NCBI GenBank assembly: GCA_965215145.1
Contig: OZ244038.1
Coordinates: 3,224,001-3,288,000 of the forward strand
Source of the DNA: G965215145 sp965215145
GTDB taxonomy: Bacteria > Bacteroidota > Rhodothermia > Rhodothermales > JANQRZ01
DNA length: 64,000 bases
Direction of reading: 5' to 3'
Part shown: positions 1 through 8,416 of the stretch, piece after piece
Position numbering within the stretch: the first letter of the stretch is position 1
Layout: each line of letters begins with the position of its first letter
The notes under the pieces: generated by a model
The model's input: the letters and a program-made list of their open reading frames with translations, nothing else
Databases searched by the model: none
Told to the model about the DNA's origin: nothing
Translations under genes and position numbers: made by a program

Positions 1-59
1 GTCATGCGCTGAGGGGCGGGCGCGGCGCCGTAACTTCCGGCGAGCCCTCCTCCGCCGTC

Positions 60-605
60 ATGGCCTCGCGCGCCGCCCTCATCCCCCACTACACCGTCGC
101 CGACCTGGAGGCGTGGGAGGACCGGTGGGAGCTGCTCGGCGGCGTCCCCCACGCGATGAGCCCCGCGCCGAACCTCCGCCACCAACGGATCAGCGGGCGT
201 CTGCACACCCTGCTCGAAGAGGCCCTTGCTGACTGCGGTCCATGCGTCGCCCTCCTGGCCGCGAACTGGCGGATCAGCGACGACACCGTCGTCATTCCCG
301 ACAACCTCGTCGTCTGCACCGACCGCCCGCTCGAAGGCGTCTATCTCACCGAGCCGCCCGTGCTCATCGCCGAGGTGTTCTCGCCCTCGACGGCGCTCAA
401 GGACCGGACGGTGAAGCGGGCGCTCTACGAGGAGCAGGGCGTCCGCCACTACGTGATGATCGACCCCGAGGCGGAGACCGCCGAGGGGCTGGAGCCCCAT
501 GACGGCCGCTACCGCCGCCAGTTCGATACCGCCGCCGACCCTGTGGACATCGACTTCGGTCCGTGCGCCGCCGGGCTCGACGTAGGGCGGCTGTGGCCGC
601 GTTAA
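60..605 (+). CDS. Uma2 family (DUF820) putative endonuclease
   Basis: A 181-residue protein matching the Uma2/DUF820 family, small proteins with a PD-(D/E)XK nuclease-like fold that are common in genomes rich in mobile DNA. Visible hallmarks are a PDN segment in VVIPDNLVV near residues 77-85, the IAEVFSPST strand near 103-111 (the acidic residue follows the PD in the usual motif order), a lysine in the following RTVKRALYEEQGV helix and the closing YVMIDP strand. Length is normal for the family. The biological role of Uma2 proteins is not settled and no partner is visible here; the next gene lies 60 bp downstream on the same strand and is metabolic. The 59 bases before it hold nothing recognisable. 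Confidence 0.8.
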   Translation: MASRAALIPHYTVADLEAWEDRWELLGGVPHAMSPAPNLRHQRISGRLHTLLEEALADCGPCVALLAANWRISDDTVVIPDNLVVCTDRPLEGVYLTEPPVLIAEVFSPSTALKDRTVKRALYEEQGVRHYVMIDPEAETAEGLEPHDGRYRRQFDTAADPVDIDFGPCAAGLDVGRLWPR

Positions 606-665
606 ACCTCTCCAGGGGACGCAGCATGCTGCACCCCTACGCCCTTCCCTCTCGTTCCCCCGCTG

Positions 666-1526
666 ATGCCCGATTCGATCTACCGCGACGACCTCCTCGC
701 CGGCCACCACGTCGCCGTCACCGGTGGGGGCTCGGGGCTCGGGCGCGAGATGGCGCTCCGGCTCGGCGCCCTCGGCGCGGCGGTCACCGTCTGCGGGCGG
801 CGGGAGGAGCCGCTGGCCGAGACGGCCGGGATGATCCGCGAGGCCGGCGGCGCGGCCGAGGGCATCTCCTGCAACGTCCGCGAGTGGGACAGCGTGGCGG
901 CCTTCTTCGAGGAGGCCGAGGAGCGGCAGGGGCCGGTGACGCGGCTCGTCAACAACGCCGCCGCCAACTTCCTCGCCCCGAGCCACGAGCTCTCCCCCGG
1001 CGGGTTCGACGCCATCGTGCGGACGAACCTCTACGGCTCGTTCTTCTGCACCCGCTGGTGCGGGGAGAAGTGGATCGAGCGGGAGACGGCCGGCGCCGTC
1101 CTCTCCATCGTCACGACCTACGCCGAGACCGGGAGCGCGTTCGTGCTGCCGAGCGCCGTCAGCAAGGCCGGCATCGCGGCGATGACGAAGAGCCTCGCGG
1201 CCGAGTGGGGCACCTACGGCATCCGGCTCAACGCCATCGCCCCCGGCCCCTTCCCCACCGAGGGCGCGTGGCAGCGGCTCGTGCCGGACCCGAGCATGGA
1301 GGAGCAGTGGAAGCGGCGCGTCCCGCTGGAGCGGTTCGGGGAGCCGGAGGAGCTGACGAACCTCGCCGCGTTCCTCCTCTCCGACGCCTCGACGTACCTC
1401 ACCGGGCAGGTCGTCGCGCTCGACGGCGCCGAGGCCATCACCTCGGGCGGGCAGTTCAACGACCTCATCCGGATGCCGCGCGAGGGGGTGCTCCAGGTGA
1501 TGGCGACGATGAAGGGGGGGAAGTGA
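666..1526 (+). CDS. SDR family oxidoreductase, 2,4-dienoyl-CoA reductase-like
   Basis: A 286-residue classical short-chain dehydrogenase. The NAD(P)-binding glycine motif TGGGSGLG lies at residues 19-26 and NNAA at 96-99. The usual YxxxK catalytic motif reads S163-A-V-S-K167, so tyrosine is replaced by serine; this is the pattern of mammalian-type 2,4-dienoyl-CoA reductases, where the serine and lysine position the substrate. The end (ALDGAEAITSGGQFNDL) is the usual SDR tail. By family knowledge the enzyme would reduce dienoyl-CoA during oxidation of unsaturated fatty acids with NADPH in the cytoplasm; the substrate is inference. It ends in a G7 run and is followed 22 bases later by a perfect palindromic repeat that may act as terminator. 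Confidence 0.85.
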   Translation: MPDSIYRDDLLAGHHVAVTGGGSGLGREMALRLGALGAAVTVCGRREEPLAETAGMIREAGGAAEGISCNVREWDSVAAFFEEAEERQGPVTRLVNNAAANFLAPSHELSPGGFDAIVRTNLYGSFFCTRWCGEKWIERETAGAVLSIVTTYAETGSAFVLPSAVSKAGIAAMTKSLAAEWGTYGIRLNAIAPGPFPTEGAWQRLVPDPSMEEQWKRRVPLERFGEPEELTNLAAFLLSDASTYLTGQVVALDGAEAITSGGQFNDLIRMPREGVLQVMATMKGGK

Positions 1527-1548
1527 TGGCGCGGGGGCTGAGGTTGAG

Positions 1549-1576
1549 GTAGGGGCACGATATATCGTGCCCCTAC
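1549..1576. repeat. Palindromic GTAGGGGC repeat, copy 1
   Basis: Perfect 28-bp palindrome, left arm GTAGGGGCACGATA with its exact reverse complement as right arm, placed 22 bp after the SDR stop codon. It belongs to a family in this window in which the outer GTAGGGGC/GCCCCTAC is constant and the core differs. It could fold as a hairpin in RNA from either strand. Confidence 0.85.
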
Positions 1577-1603
1577 GGGGTGGCGGCCGTTCGGTCGGGC
1601 GTA

Positions 1604-1619
1604 TGCTAAATTTTTAGCA
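1604..1619. promoter_or_regulatory. Putative BlaI-type operator, upstream site
   Basis: Perfect dyad TGCTAAA-TT-TTTAGCA. The same half-site (TGCTAA) recurs as a dyad 58 bp downstream (centre to centre). BlaI/MecI/CopY repressors are winged-helix dimers that bind short dyads at their own promoter. The site lies just upstream of the -33 element of the candidate blaI promoter. Function inferred from position and symmetry. Confidence 0.7.
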
Positions 1620-1625
1620 CGAGGC

Positions 1626-1656
1626 TTGCGTAGGTGCCGACGTGCCATTACCTTGG
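1626..1656 (+). promoter_or_regulatory. Candidate Bacteroidota-type promoter for the blaI-like gene
   Basis: TTG at 1626-1628 is followed after 20 nt by TACCTTGG at 1649-1656, close to the Bacteroidota consensus of TTTG and TAnnTTTG separated by about 19-21 nt. It lies between the two operator dyads, so bound repressor would flank or cover it. Confidence 0.5.
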
Positions 1657-1660
1657 GGCT

Positions 1661-1678
1661 GTGCTAAAAAATTAGCAC
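1661..1678. promoter_or_regulatory. Putative BlaI-type operator, downstream site
   Basis: Perfect dyad GTGCTAA-AAAA-TTAGCAC immediately after the candidate -7 element, so it would overlap the transcription start. It shares the TGCTAA half-site with the dyad at 1604-1619 but has a 4-bp centre where that site has a 2-bp centre within a longer arm. Confidence 0.7.
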
Positions 1679-1737
1679 CAGTCCGCAACACCCCGCCGCC
1701 GGCCCCCGTAGCGCCTCCCACGCCCCTCCCCCGAGCG

Positions 1738-2112
1738 ATGAACCCCTCCGACCTCTCCCGCCGCGAGCGCCAGATCATGGACGTGCTCTTCCGCCTCGGC
1801 GAGGCCACGGCCGCCGAGGTGCTCGACGCGCTCGCCGACCCGCCGAGCTACTCCGCCGTCCGCGCCCACCTCCGCATCCTCGAGGAGAAGGGCCACGTCG
1901 GCCACCGGAAGCAGGGGCCGCGCTACGTCTACGCCCCGAGCGTGGCGCCGGAGAAGGCCCGGCGCTCCGCGCTCCGCCACGTGCTCCGCACCTTCTTCGA
2001 CGACTCCCCGACCGCCGCTGTCGCCGCGCTCCTCGACGGCGCCGACCTCGACGACGCCGACCTCGACCGCCTCACCCGACTCATCGAGCGGACCCGCCGC
2101 CAGAGCTGCTAA
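1738..2112 (+). CDS. BlaI/MecI/CopY family transcriptional repressor
   Basis: A 124-residue winged-helix regulator beginning MNPSDLSRRERQIMDVLF, the typical N-terminus of penicillinase-repressor family proteins. The recognition-helix region reads SYSAVRAHLRILEEKGHVGH and is followed by the wing GPRYVYAPSV and a dimerisation tail. An in-frame ATG at 1642 would add 32 proline-rich residues and overlap the operator, so the ATG at 1738 is preferred. The M56 peptidase gene starts 12 bp after the stop, the classical repressor-antirepressor arrangement in which the membrane peptidase leads to repressor cleavage. Two dyads upstream suggest autoregulation. What signal is sensed is unknown; no beta-lactamase or penicillin-binding sensor domain is present. 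Confidence 0.9.
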   Translation: MNPSDLSRRERQIMDVLFRLGEATAAEVLDALADPPSYSAVRAHLRILEEKGHVGHRKQGPRYVYAPSVAPEKARRSALRHVLRTFFDDSPTAAVAALLDGADLDDADLDRLTRLIERTRRQSC

Positions 2113-2124
2113 CCCCCCGCCCTC

Positions 2125-4788
2125 ATGCCCCTCCTCGACCTCACCACCGCTGACGCCGCCGCGCTGCTCCTCTCCCTCGCGCTCAAGGGCGCGCTCGTCC
2201 TCTCCCTCGCCTTCGTGGTCGTGGCGCTGATGCGCCGCGCCTCGGCTGCCGCTCGCCACGCGGTGTGGACCGCCGCACTCGCCGCCGCGCTGGTGCTGCC
2301 CGTGCTCGCCGTCGCGGTGCCGGGGTGGCAGGTGCCGCTCCTCCCGGCCCAGAGTGCTCCCGAAGCCCCCCTCGCCGTACCGGCTCCTCCCGCACCTCCG
2401 GCCCCCGCGGGGATCGCTGCGCCCGCGCCCCCGGCCCCGCCCCCGGCGCCCGCGCCGCCAGTGTTACTCAAGGAGGACGGGCGGGTGATCCTCCTGGAGC
2501 CCCGCGACGCCGCGACGGCCCCCGTGCTCCCGGACGCCGCTGCCGCGCCGGTCTCGCTCGTCGAGCAGGCCGTATCGCTGGTCCCCGAGGGGCTGCGGGA
2601 CGCTTGGCTGTGGGTGCTGATGCTGTGGGTTGCCGGGGCCGTGTTCGTCGGCGCCCGGTGGGTGGCGGCGTTCGTCGGCGCGCGGCGGCTGCTCGGTATG
2701 GCCGAACCGGTGGTGGACCTCGGCTGGCACGAGCAGAAGGAGCGCGTGGCCCTGATGATAGGGCTGGAGCGGCCCGTCCGGCTCCTCCGCAGCGACCGCC
2801 TCGGCGTCCCCATCGCCTGGGGGCTCGGGCGCCCCGCCATCGTCCTCCCCGGCGACGCCGACGAGTGGGACGACGAGCGCCGCGAGGTCGTCCTCACCCA
2901 CGAGCTCGCCCACATCGCCCGGCGCGACTGCCTCTCGCAGCTCGTGGCGCAGGCCGCCCTCGTCGCCCACTGGTTCAACCCCCTCGCGTGGATGGCTTAC
3001 CGCCGGTTCATGCTGGAGCGCGAGCACGCCTGCGACGACTACGTGATCGCGCAGGGCGCCCCGGCCTCGGCCTACGCCGACCACCTCGTCGAGATCGCCC
3101 GGCGGTGCCGGCAGGAGTCGCTGGCGCTGCTGGCCGTCGCGCCGATGGCACGGCGCTCGAACCTCGAAGGCCGCATCCTCTCCATCCTCAACCCCGAGCA
3201 GAACCGGGCCGGGGTGGGCCGCCGGACCCTCGTGGCATCCGGCGCGCTGGCCGCGCTCCTCGTCCTCCCGCTGGCCGCCTTCCAGCCGGTCCCCGTCGCG
3301 GCCGAGGCGGAGCCTGCGTTCGTGACCGTCGCCGAGCTCCCAGCCCCGCCGGCCCCGCCCCTCGTCGGGTTGCAGGGCGTCCGGGTGATGAGTGCGGACG
3401 ACGACTGGACCTGGGAGGGGCGCGTGCCTGCCGGCGGGTTCGTCGAGGTCCACAACCTCAACGGCCCCGTCCGCGCCCGCCCCGCCTCCGGCGACCGCCT
3501 CCGCGTCGAGGCCGAGAAGAAGGGCCGCGGCGACCGCGACCGCGTCGAGATCGTCGTCAACGAGTTCGCCAACGGCGTCGTCGTCTGCGCGGTATGGCCG
3601 GGGCAGAGCGGGTGCAAGCCCGGCCAGGGCCCCTCCGGCAACGTCCGCGACGGCGACGACGTGAACGTGCACCTCGAGCTCGCCGTCCCCGACGGCGTCC
3701 GCCTCGTCGCCCACACCGTCAACGGCTCCGTCAAGACCGACGACCCGCTCGACGGCGACATCGAGGCCGTGAGCGTGAACGGCAGCGTCCACGTCGCCTC
3801 CCGGAACGGGCAGGTGCGGGCGCGCACCGTCAACGGCTCGATCAAGAGCACGGCCGGCGGCGGTCCCGTCCGCGCCGAGACCGTCAACGGCTCCATCCAG
3901 GCCCGCTTCGGCAGCGACGACTGGGACGGCACCATCGCCTTCGAGACCGTCAACGGCAGCATCACCGTCGAGGTGCCGGACGACTTCGACGCGGACGTCG
4001 AGGCCCGCGTCGCGCACGGCAGCATCCGCACGGACCTCCCGCTCGACGTCGTCAAGGGCCGCCACACCGGCGCCCGCGCGAGCGGCCGGCTCGGCAGCGG
4101 CGGCCGGACGCTCCGGCTCGACGCCCAGAACGGCAGCATCAAGCTCCACCGCGCCGGCACCGCCCTCGGCGCCGGGTCCTCCACCCGCTCCTATTCGTAT
4201 TCGTTCAGCTACGACTCCGACCGGGAGATCGACCGGGAGCGCGAGGTGGAGATGGAACGACGCGCCAAGCAGCTCCGGGAGCGGGCCGAGCGGCTGCGCG
4301 GGGAGGCGGAGGAGCGCCAGGAGCGTCGGCGCGACCGGGACGAGCTGATCCAGGTCTACGACGGCCACACCGGCGAGGCGCTCGCCGCCGAAGCGCTCGA
4401 CGGCATCGGCGACATCGTCGCGCTGGCGCTGGAGGAGGCGGGCGCGGCGATGGCCGAGATCGACTTCGGCGCCGAGATCGCCATGGCGATGGACGCCGTG
4501 GACTGGGACGAGATCGAAGCCGAGATGGAGGCCGCCTTCGACGAGGCCCATTGGGAGGTGACGGTCGACCGCGAGGAGGCGTGGGAGGAGGCGGAGGCGG
4601 ACCTCGAAGACGCCCTCGACGACATCCGCGACGAGTTGGACGATCTCGACGAGTGGGACGACCTGCGCAACCGCCGCCGGGCCGAAGCCGCCCTCCGCGG
4701 GGTCGAGCGCGAAATCGAGCGGGCCCTCCACGAAGTCCGCCAGCACCGCGCCGCCTGCGCCGACCGCGACGCCTGTCCCGAGGAGTAG
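2125..4788 (+). CDS. M56 family (BlaR1-type) membrane metallopeptidase fused to a DUF4097-like domain
   Basis: An 887-residue protein. The N-terminus has hydrophobic helices (about 12-35, 45-65, 155-180) and the M56 zinc site H259-E260-L-A-H263 with the downstream E300-H-A-C-D304 motif. After another membrane segment near residue 375 comes, at about 440-675, a DUF4097-like beta-helical region with recurring VNGS/NGSI turns (at least six), then a highly charged helical stretch (about 690-880) rich in Arg/Glu and then Glu/Asp/Trp. BlaR1 normally carries an extracellular penicillin-binding sensor; here that is missing and the VNGS domain stands in its place. With the upstream BlaI-type gene it likely forms a signal-dependent derepression pair. 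Topology and signal are inference. Confidence 0.85.
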   Translation: MPLLDLTTADAAALLLSLALKGALVLSLAFVVVALMRRASAAARHAVWTAALAAALVLPVLAVAVPGWQVPLLPAQSAPEAPLAVPAPPAPPAPAGIAAPAPPAPPPAPAPPVLLKEDGRVILLEPRDAATAPVLPDAAAAPVSLVEQAVSLVPEGLRDAWLWVLMLWVAGAVFVGARWVAAFVGARRLLGMAEPVVDLGWHEQKERVALMIGLERPVRLLRSDRLGVPIAWGLGRPAIVLPGDADEWDDERREVVLTHELAHIARRDCLSQLVAQAALVAHWFNPLAWMAYRRFMLEREHACDDYVIAQGAPASAYADHLVEIARRCRQESLALLAVAPMARRSNLEGRILSILNPEQNRAGVGRRTLVASGALAALLVLPLAAFQPVPVAAEAEPAFVTVAELPAPPAPPLVGLQGVRVMSADDDWTWEGRVPAGGFVEVHNLNGPVRARPASGDRLRVEAEKKGRGDRDRVEIVVNEFANGVVVCAVWPGQSGCKPGQGPSGNVRDGDDVNVHLELAVPDGVRLVAHTVNGSVKTDDPLDGDIEAVSVNGSVHVASRNGQVRARTVNGSIKSTAGGGPVRAETVNGSIQARFGSDDWDGTIAFETVNGSITVEVPDDFDADVEARVAHGSIRTDLPLDVVKGRHTGARASGRLGSGGRTLRLDAQNGSIKLHRAGTALGAGSSTRSYSYSFSYDSDREIDREREVEMERRAKQLRERAERLRGEAEERQERRRDRDELIQVYDGHTGEALAAEALDGIGDIVALALEEAGAAMAEIDFGAEIAMAMDAVDWDEIEAEMEAAFDEAHWEVTVDREEAWEEAEADLEDALDDIRDELDDLDEWDDLRNRRRAEAALRGVEREIERALHEVRQHRAACADRDACPEE

Positions 4789-4881
4789 ACCCAGCAACTC
4801 CGCTAACCCCCGTCTGTCTACCGGGAGCCCGTCTCCCTGGGTGAGCTGTGCCTGCTCGGCCCGCCCCCATCCCCCGCACCC

Positions 4882-7557
4882 ATGCGCACGCTGCTACTCA
4901 CCACCTGCCTGCTGCTGACCGCCTTCTCCGTCTCCGCCCAGGGGCCTGCCGAGGGCATGGGCGACGATCCGCGCGAACTCGCCGTCCGCGCCGTCCGCGT
5001 CGCGCCCGCCGAGCGGCCCATGCTCGACGGCCGGCTCGACGAGGCAGCCTGGGGCCGGGCGGAGGTCGCCAGCGGCTTCACGCAGCTCCGCCCCGATCCC
5101 GGCGAGCCCGCCAGCCAGCGCACCGAGGCCCTCGTGCTCTACGACGACGACGCCCTCTACGTCGGCTTCCGCGCCCACGACACCGAGCCCGAGCGGGCCG
5201 TCCGCCGCCTCGCCCGTCGCGACGAGTGGACCGTCAGCGACAAGGTCCTCGTCAGCGTCGACTCCTACGGCGACGGCCGGACCGCCTTCGCCTTCGGCGT
5301 CAACGCCGCCGGCGTGAAGGTGGACTTCCTCATCTACAACGACACCGACGAGGACATGAGTTGGGACGCCGTCTGGAACGTGGCGATCGGCGAGCTGCGG
5401 GGCGGCGGGTGGACTGCCGAGTTCCGCATCCCGCTCTCCCAGCTCCGGTTCAGCAGCGGCGAGGGCCCGCAGACGTGGGGGATCGAGTTCCAGCGCGACC
5501 TCGCCCGCAACCAGGAGCAGGCGTTCTGGGCTCCCCTCCTCCCCGACGTCGACGGCACCGTCAGCCGCTTCGGGCGGCTCGACGGGCTCGACGGGCTCCA
5601 GGCTCCGCGCGGCCTCGAGGTCCAGCCCTACGTCGCCAGCACGCTCGTCCGCGAGCCCGGCGACGGGGAGAACCCCTTCTACCGCGAGAACGACCTCTCC
5701 GGCTCCGTCGGCGCCGACGTGAAGTACGGGCTGACCAGCAACCTCACGCTCTCCGCCACCATCAACCCCGACTTCGGGCAGGTCGAGGCCGACCCGGCGG
5801 TCGTCAACCTCAGCCAGTTCGAGAACTTCTTCCAGGAGCGGCGGCCGTTCTTCGTCGAGGGGGTCGACGTGTTCCAGTTCGGGCGGACGCGGGCCTACAA
5901 CGTCAGCTTCCGCCCGACCTTCTTCTACTCCCGCCGCGTCGGCCGCCCGCCGCAGCGGTTCCTCGGCGGCGACGCCGTGGCCTTCGTGGACCGCCCGGAC
6001 CAGACCACCATCGCGACGGCGGCGAAGCTCTCGGGGAAGGTGGGGCCGTGGAGCCTCGGGCTGCTCGACGCGGTGACGCTGGAGGAAACCGCCCGCTACG
6101 TCAGCCCCGACGGCGCCGAGGCCACCGAGCCCGTCGAGCCGCTCTCGAACTACCTCGTCGGCCGCGTCAAGCGGGACTTCCGCGGCGGCGGCTCCTTCGT
6201 CGGCGGCCTCCTCACGGCCACCAACCGGAACCTCACCGACGACGCCTTCGCCTCCGTCGTCGCCGAGCAGGCCTACGTCGGCGGGCTCGACTTCGAGCAC
6301 ACCTGGGCCGACCGGACGTGGGCCGTCAGCGGCGTCGTCGCCGGGAGCTACGTCGGCGGCGACGCCGCGCTGATCGAGCGGCTCCAGCGCGCCCCGCAGC
6401 GCTACTACCAGCGCCCCGACGCGGACCACCTCTCGGTGGACTCGACCCTCACGAGCCTCACCGGCGCCTTCACCGAACTCTCGGTCGCCAAGACGGGCGG
6501 CAAGCTCATCGGCTCCCTCTCGCTCAACGCCGTCTCACCGGGCTTCGACACCAACGACCTCGGCTTCCAGTTCCGCGCCGACGGCTACGCCCTCTCCGGC
6601 ATCGTGCTCTACAACGAGAACGAGCCGGAGGCCGACTGGCTGCGGTGGTGGGGCACGAACGTCAACTGGAACACCTCCTTCAACGGCGACGGCCAGCTCA
6701 TCAACCGCAACGTCAACTTCAACGCCGACCTCCAGCTCCAGAACCTCTGGGGCGGGGGGATCTACCTCGGCGGCAACCCCGCTGAGGTTTACAACGACCG
6801 GCTCACGCGCGGCGGCCCCCTCGCCAAGCGCCCGGCCGACCTCGGCTTCAATACCTGGGTCTACTCGGACAGCCGGAGGGCCGTCTCCGGCAGCGCCTAC
6901 ACCTTCCTCCGCACCGAGTTCAACGGCGACCCCGAGTTCGACCGCAACTTCGGCCTCGACGTGACCGTCCGTCCCTCGGACCGGCTCGACCTGACCCTCA
7001 GCCCGAACTTCAGCTCGGAGCTCGACACCGACCAGTACGTCACGCGCGTGGACGACGCGGCGGCGGCCGAGACGTTCGGGGCGCGGTACGTGTTCGCCAA
7101 CATCCGGCAGCGGTCGTTCTCCCTCGGCCTCCGAGCGAACTGGACGTTCACGCCGGAGCTCTCGCTCCAGCTCTTCGCCCGCCCGTTCATCACCGCCGGG
7201 CAGTATTCGAGCTTCAAGGAGCTCGCCGCGCCCGGCACCTACGACTTCACCGTCTACGGCGAGGATGCGGGCGCCATCTCCGAAACGGAAGACGGCAGTT
7301 TCCTCATCGAGCCCGGCGACGGCGGGGGCTCGTTCACTATCGGCGACCCCGACTTCAACTTCCGCTCGCTCCGCGGCAACGCGGTGCTGCGCTGGGAGTA
7401 CCGCCCCGGCTCGGCGCTCTTCGTCGTCTGGCAGCAGCAGCGCAACGGGTTCGAGCCGTTCGGGGACTTCGACCTCGACCGCGACTTCGGCGCCATCTTC
7501 CGGGAGGACGTGAGCAACGTGTTCCTCGTCAAGCTCTCGTACTGGCTCGGCATGTAG
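4882..7557 (+). CDS. DUF5916 outer-membrane protein with CBM9-like N-terminal domain
   Basis: An 891-residue exported protein with a signal peptide (MRTLLLTTCLLLTAFSVSAQ). Residues about 35-230 resemble a family 9 carbohydrate-binding fold (PMLDGRLDEAAWGRAE, LYDDDALYVGFRAHD). The rest matches DUF5916, a long beta-barrel-like region with alternating aromatic strands and motifs such as INPDFGQVEADPAVVNLSQFE and FFVEGVDVF, ending in an aromatic-rich strand. DUF5916 proteins are frequent in Bacteroidota and Rhodothermota but have no assigned biochemical role; a transport or polysaccharide-related function in the outer membrane is inference. It starts 93 bp after the M56 gene on the same strand and could be cotranscribed with it. 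Confidence 0.85.
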   Translation: MRTLLLTTCLLLTAFSVSAQGPAEGMGDDPRELAVRAVRVAPAERPMLDGRLDEAAWGRAEVASGFTQLRPDPGEPASQRTEALVLYDDDALYVGFRAHDTEPERAVRRLARRDEWTVSDKVLVSVDSYGDGRTAFAFGVNAAGVKVDFLIYNDTDEDMSWDAVWNVAIGELRGGGWTAEFRIPLSQLRFSSGEGPQTWGIEFQRDLARNQEQAFWAPLLPDVDGTVSRFGRLDGLDGLQAPRGLEVQPYVASTLVREPGDGENPFYRENDLSGSVGADVKYGLTSNLTLSATINPDFGQVEADPAVVNLSQFENFFQERRPFFVEGVDVFQFGRTRAYNVSFRPTFFYSRRVGRPPQRFLGGDAVAFVDRPDQTTIATAAKLSGKVGPWSLGLLDAVTLEETARYVSPDGAEATEPVEPLSNYLVGRVKRDFRGGGSFVGGLLTATNRNLTDDAFASVVAEQAYVGGLDFEHTWADRTWAVSGVVAGSYVGGDAALIERLQRAPQRYYQRPDADHLSVDSTLTSLTGAFTELSVAKTGGKLIGSLSLNAVSPGFDTNDLGFQFRADGYALSGIVLYNENEPEADWLRWWGTNVNWNTSFNGDGQLINRNVNFNADLQLQNLWGGGIYLGGNPAEVYNDRLTRGGPLAKRPADLGFNTWVYSDSRRAVSGSAYTFLRTEFNGDPEFDRNFGLDVTVRPSDRLDLTLSPNFSSELDTDQYVTRVDDAAAAETFGARYVFANIRQRSFSLGLRANWTFTPELSLQLFARPFITAGQYSSFKELAAPGTYDFTVYGEDAGAISETEDGSFLIEPGDGGGSFTIGDPDFNFRSLRGNAVLRWEYRPGSALFVVWQQQRNGFEPFGDFDLDRDFGAIFREDVSNVFLVKLSYWLGM

Positions 7558-7708
7558 GCGTCGTCGCCAGTCCCGATCCCGCGGCAGCCCGCGCCGCGGC
7601 CCGATCCCCCGGAGCACTCGGCAGTTCGCTCTGGGGGGTCGGTGCGTTTGGGAGATGCGGCGTGGGATTTGCGAACGTTCGGTGAAGCGACACGCACCGA
7701 ACCCCACC

Positions 7709-8416
7709 ATGCCCACGCTCACGCTCGACCTCTTCACCATGGCCTGCGACGAGGAGGCCAGCCGCTACCGCGTCCTCGACGGCCTCCAGCACGCCCGCGG
7801 CGCGTTCGGCCGCACGGAGGTCTACCCCCACCTCTCGGAGCTCATCCACCTCCGCGCCGACCTCCGGCGGATCACCGAGGAGGCCGAGGCGCTGCGCGGG
7901 GGCCAGCGCGGGCCGCTGAGCGGGATCGACCTGGAAGCCGGCGAGCTCCGGTACGACACCTCCTCCGACGAGCCGCTGCTGTTCGACGCGCTGGCGCGGT
8001 GGGCGCTGCCCCACATCGAGGCGACGATCGAGGAGGGGCGGGCGCTCTACGAGTTCGTGGAGGAGCGCGCCGCGCTGCGGGCCGTCGGGATCGTGCCGGC
8101 GTACCGCGACGAGGGGTACCTCCTCGTGCCGGACGGCCCGCGCCTCCGGGTGATCCGCTACTCGGCGTTGCTGTTCGAGCAGGCGGACGAGCGGTACCGC
8201 AGCCTCCGCACGGCCGAGGTGGACGAGGTCCCCGCCGCCGCGCTCCCGGCCCAGCTCAAGCGGGACCTCGCCGCGCGCCACCCCGACCTCCCCAACCCCG
8301 CCGCCTTCCGCGTCGAGACCGAGATCGCGTTCCCCGTCGAGGCGACCGTGCTGCCGGTGGCGAAGCGGAAGCTCCTCGAAGCCCTCGCCCTCGGCGGCCC
8401 GATGGGCGCGGCCTAG
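7709..8416 (+). CDS. Conserved-looking protein of unknown function
   Basis: A 235-residue soluble protein from the ATG at 7709 (MPTLTLDLF); an in-frame ATG at 7655 would add 18 basic residues with no protein-like character. Composition is balanced and codon use is strong, so it is a genuine gene, but I do not recognise a family. No signal peptide, membrane segment or obvious catalytic motif is visible; the middle (FDALARWALPHIEATIEEGRALYEFVEE) is helical and the C-terminus has two strand-like segments (FRVETEIAFPVEATVLPV). Its stop overlaps the stop of the convergent hemG gene by a few bases. Confidence 0.7.
   Translation: MPTLTLDLFTMACDEEASRYRVLDGLQHARGAFGRTEVYPHLSELIHLRADLRRITEEAEALRGGQRGPLSGIDLEAGELRYDTSSDEPLLFDALARWALPHIEATIEEGRALYEFVEERAALRAVGIVPAYRDEGYLLVPDGPRLRVIRYSALLFEQADERYRSLRTAEVDEVPAAALPAQLKRDLAARHPDLPNPAAFRVETEIAFPVEATVLPVAKRKLLEALALGGPMGAA

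Noticed and set aside
3700..4150. Regularly repeated AACGGCTCC/AACGGCAGC segments, considered as a CRISPR or tandem array
   Set aside because: They are codons for recurring NGS turns of a DUF4097-like domain; spacing is irregular and the frame is coding.
2464..4797. Long antisense open frame of about 777 codons opposite the M56 gene
   Set aside because: Composition is Val/Ala/Gly/Asp-rich with no motifs; it is the complement of a GC-rich gene with clear M56 motifs.
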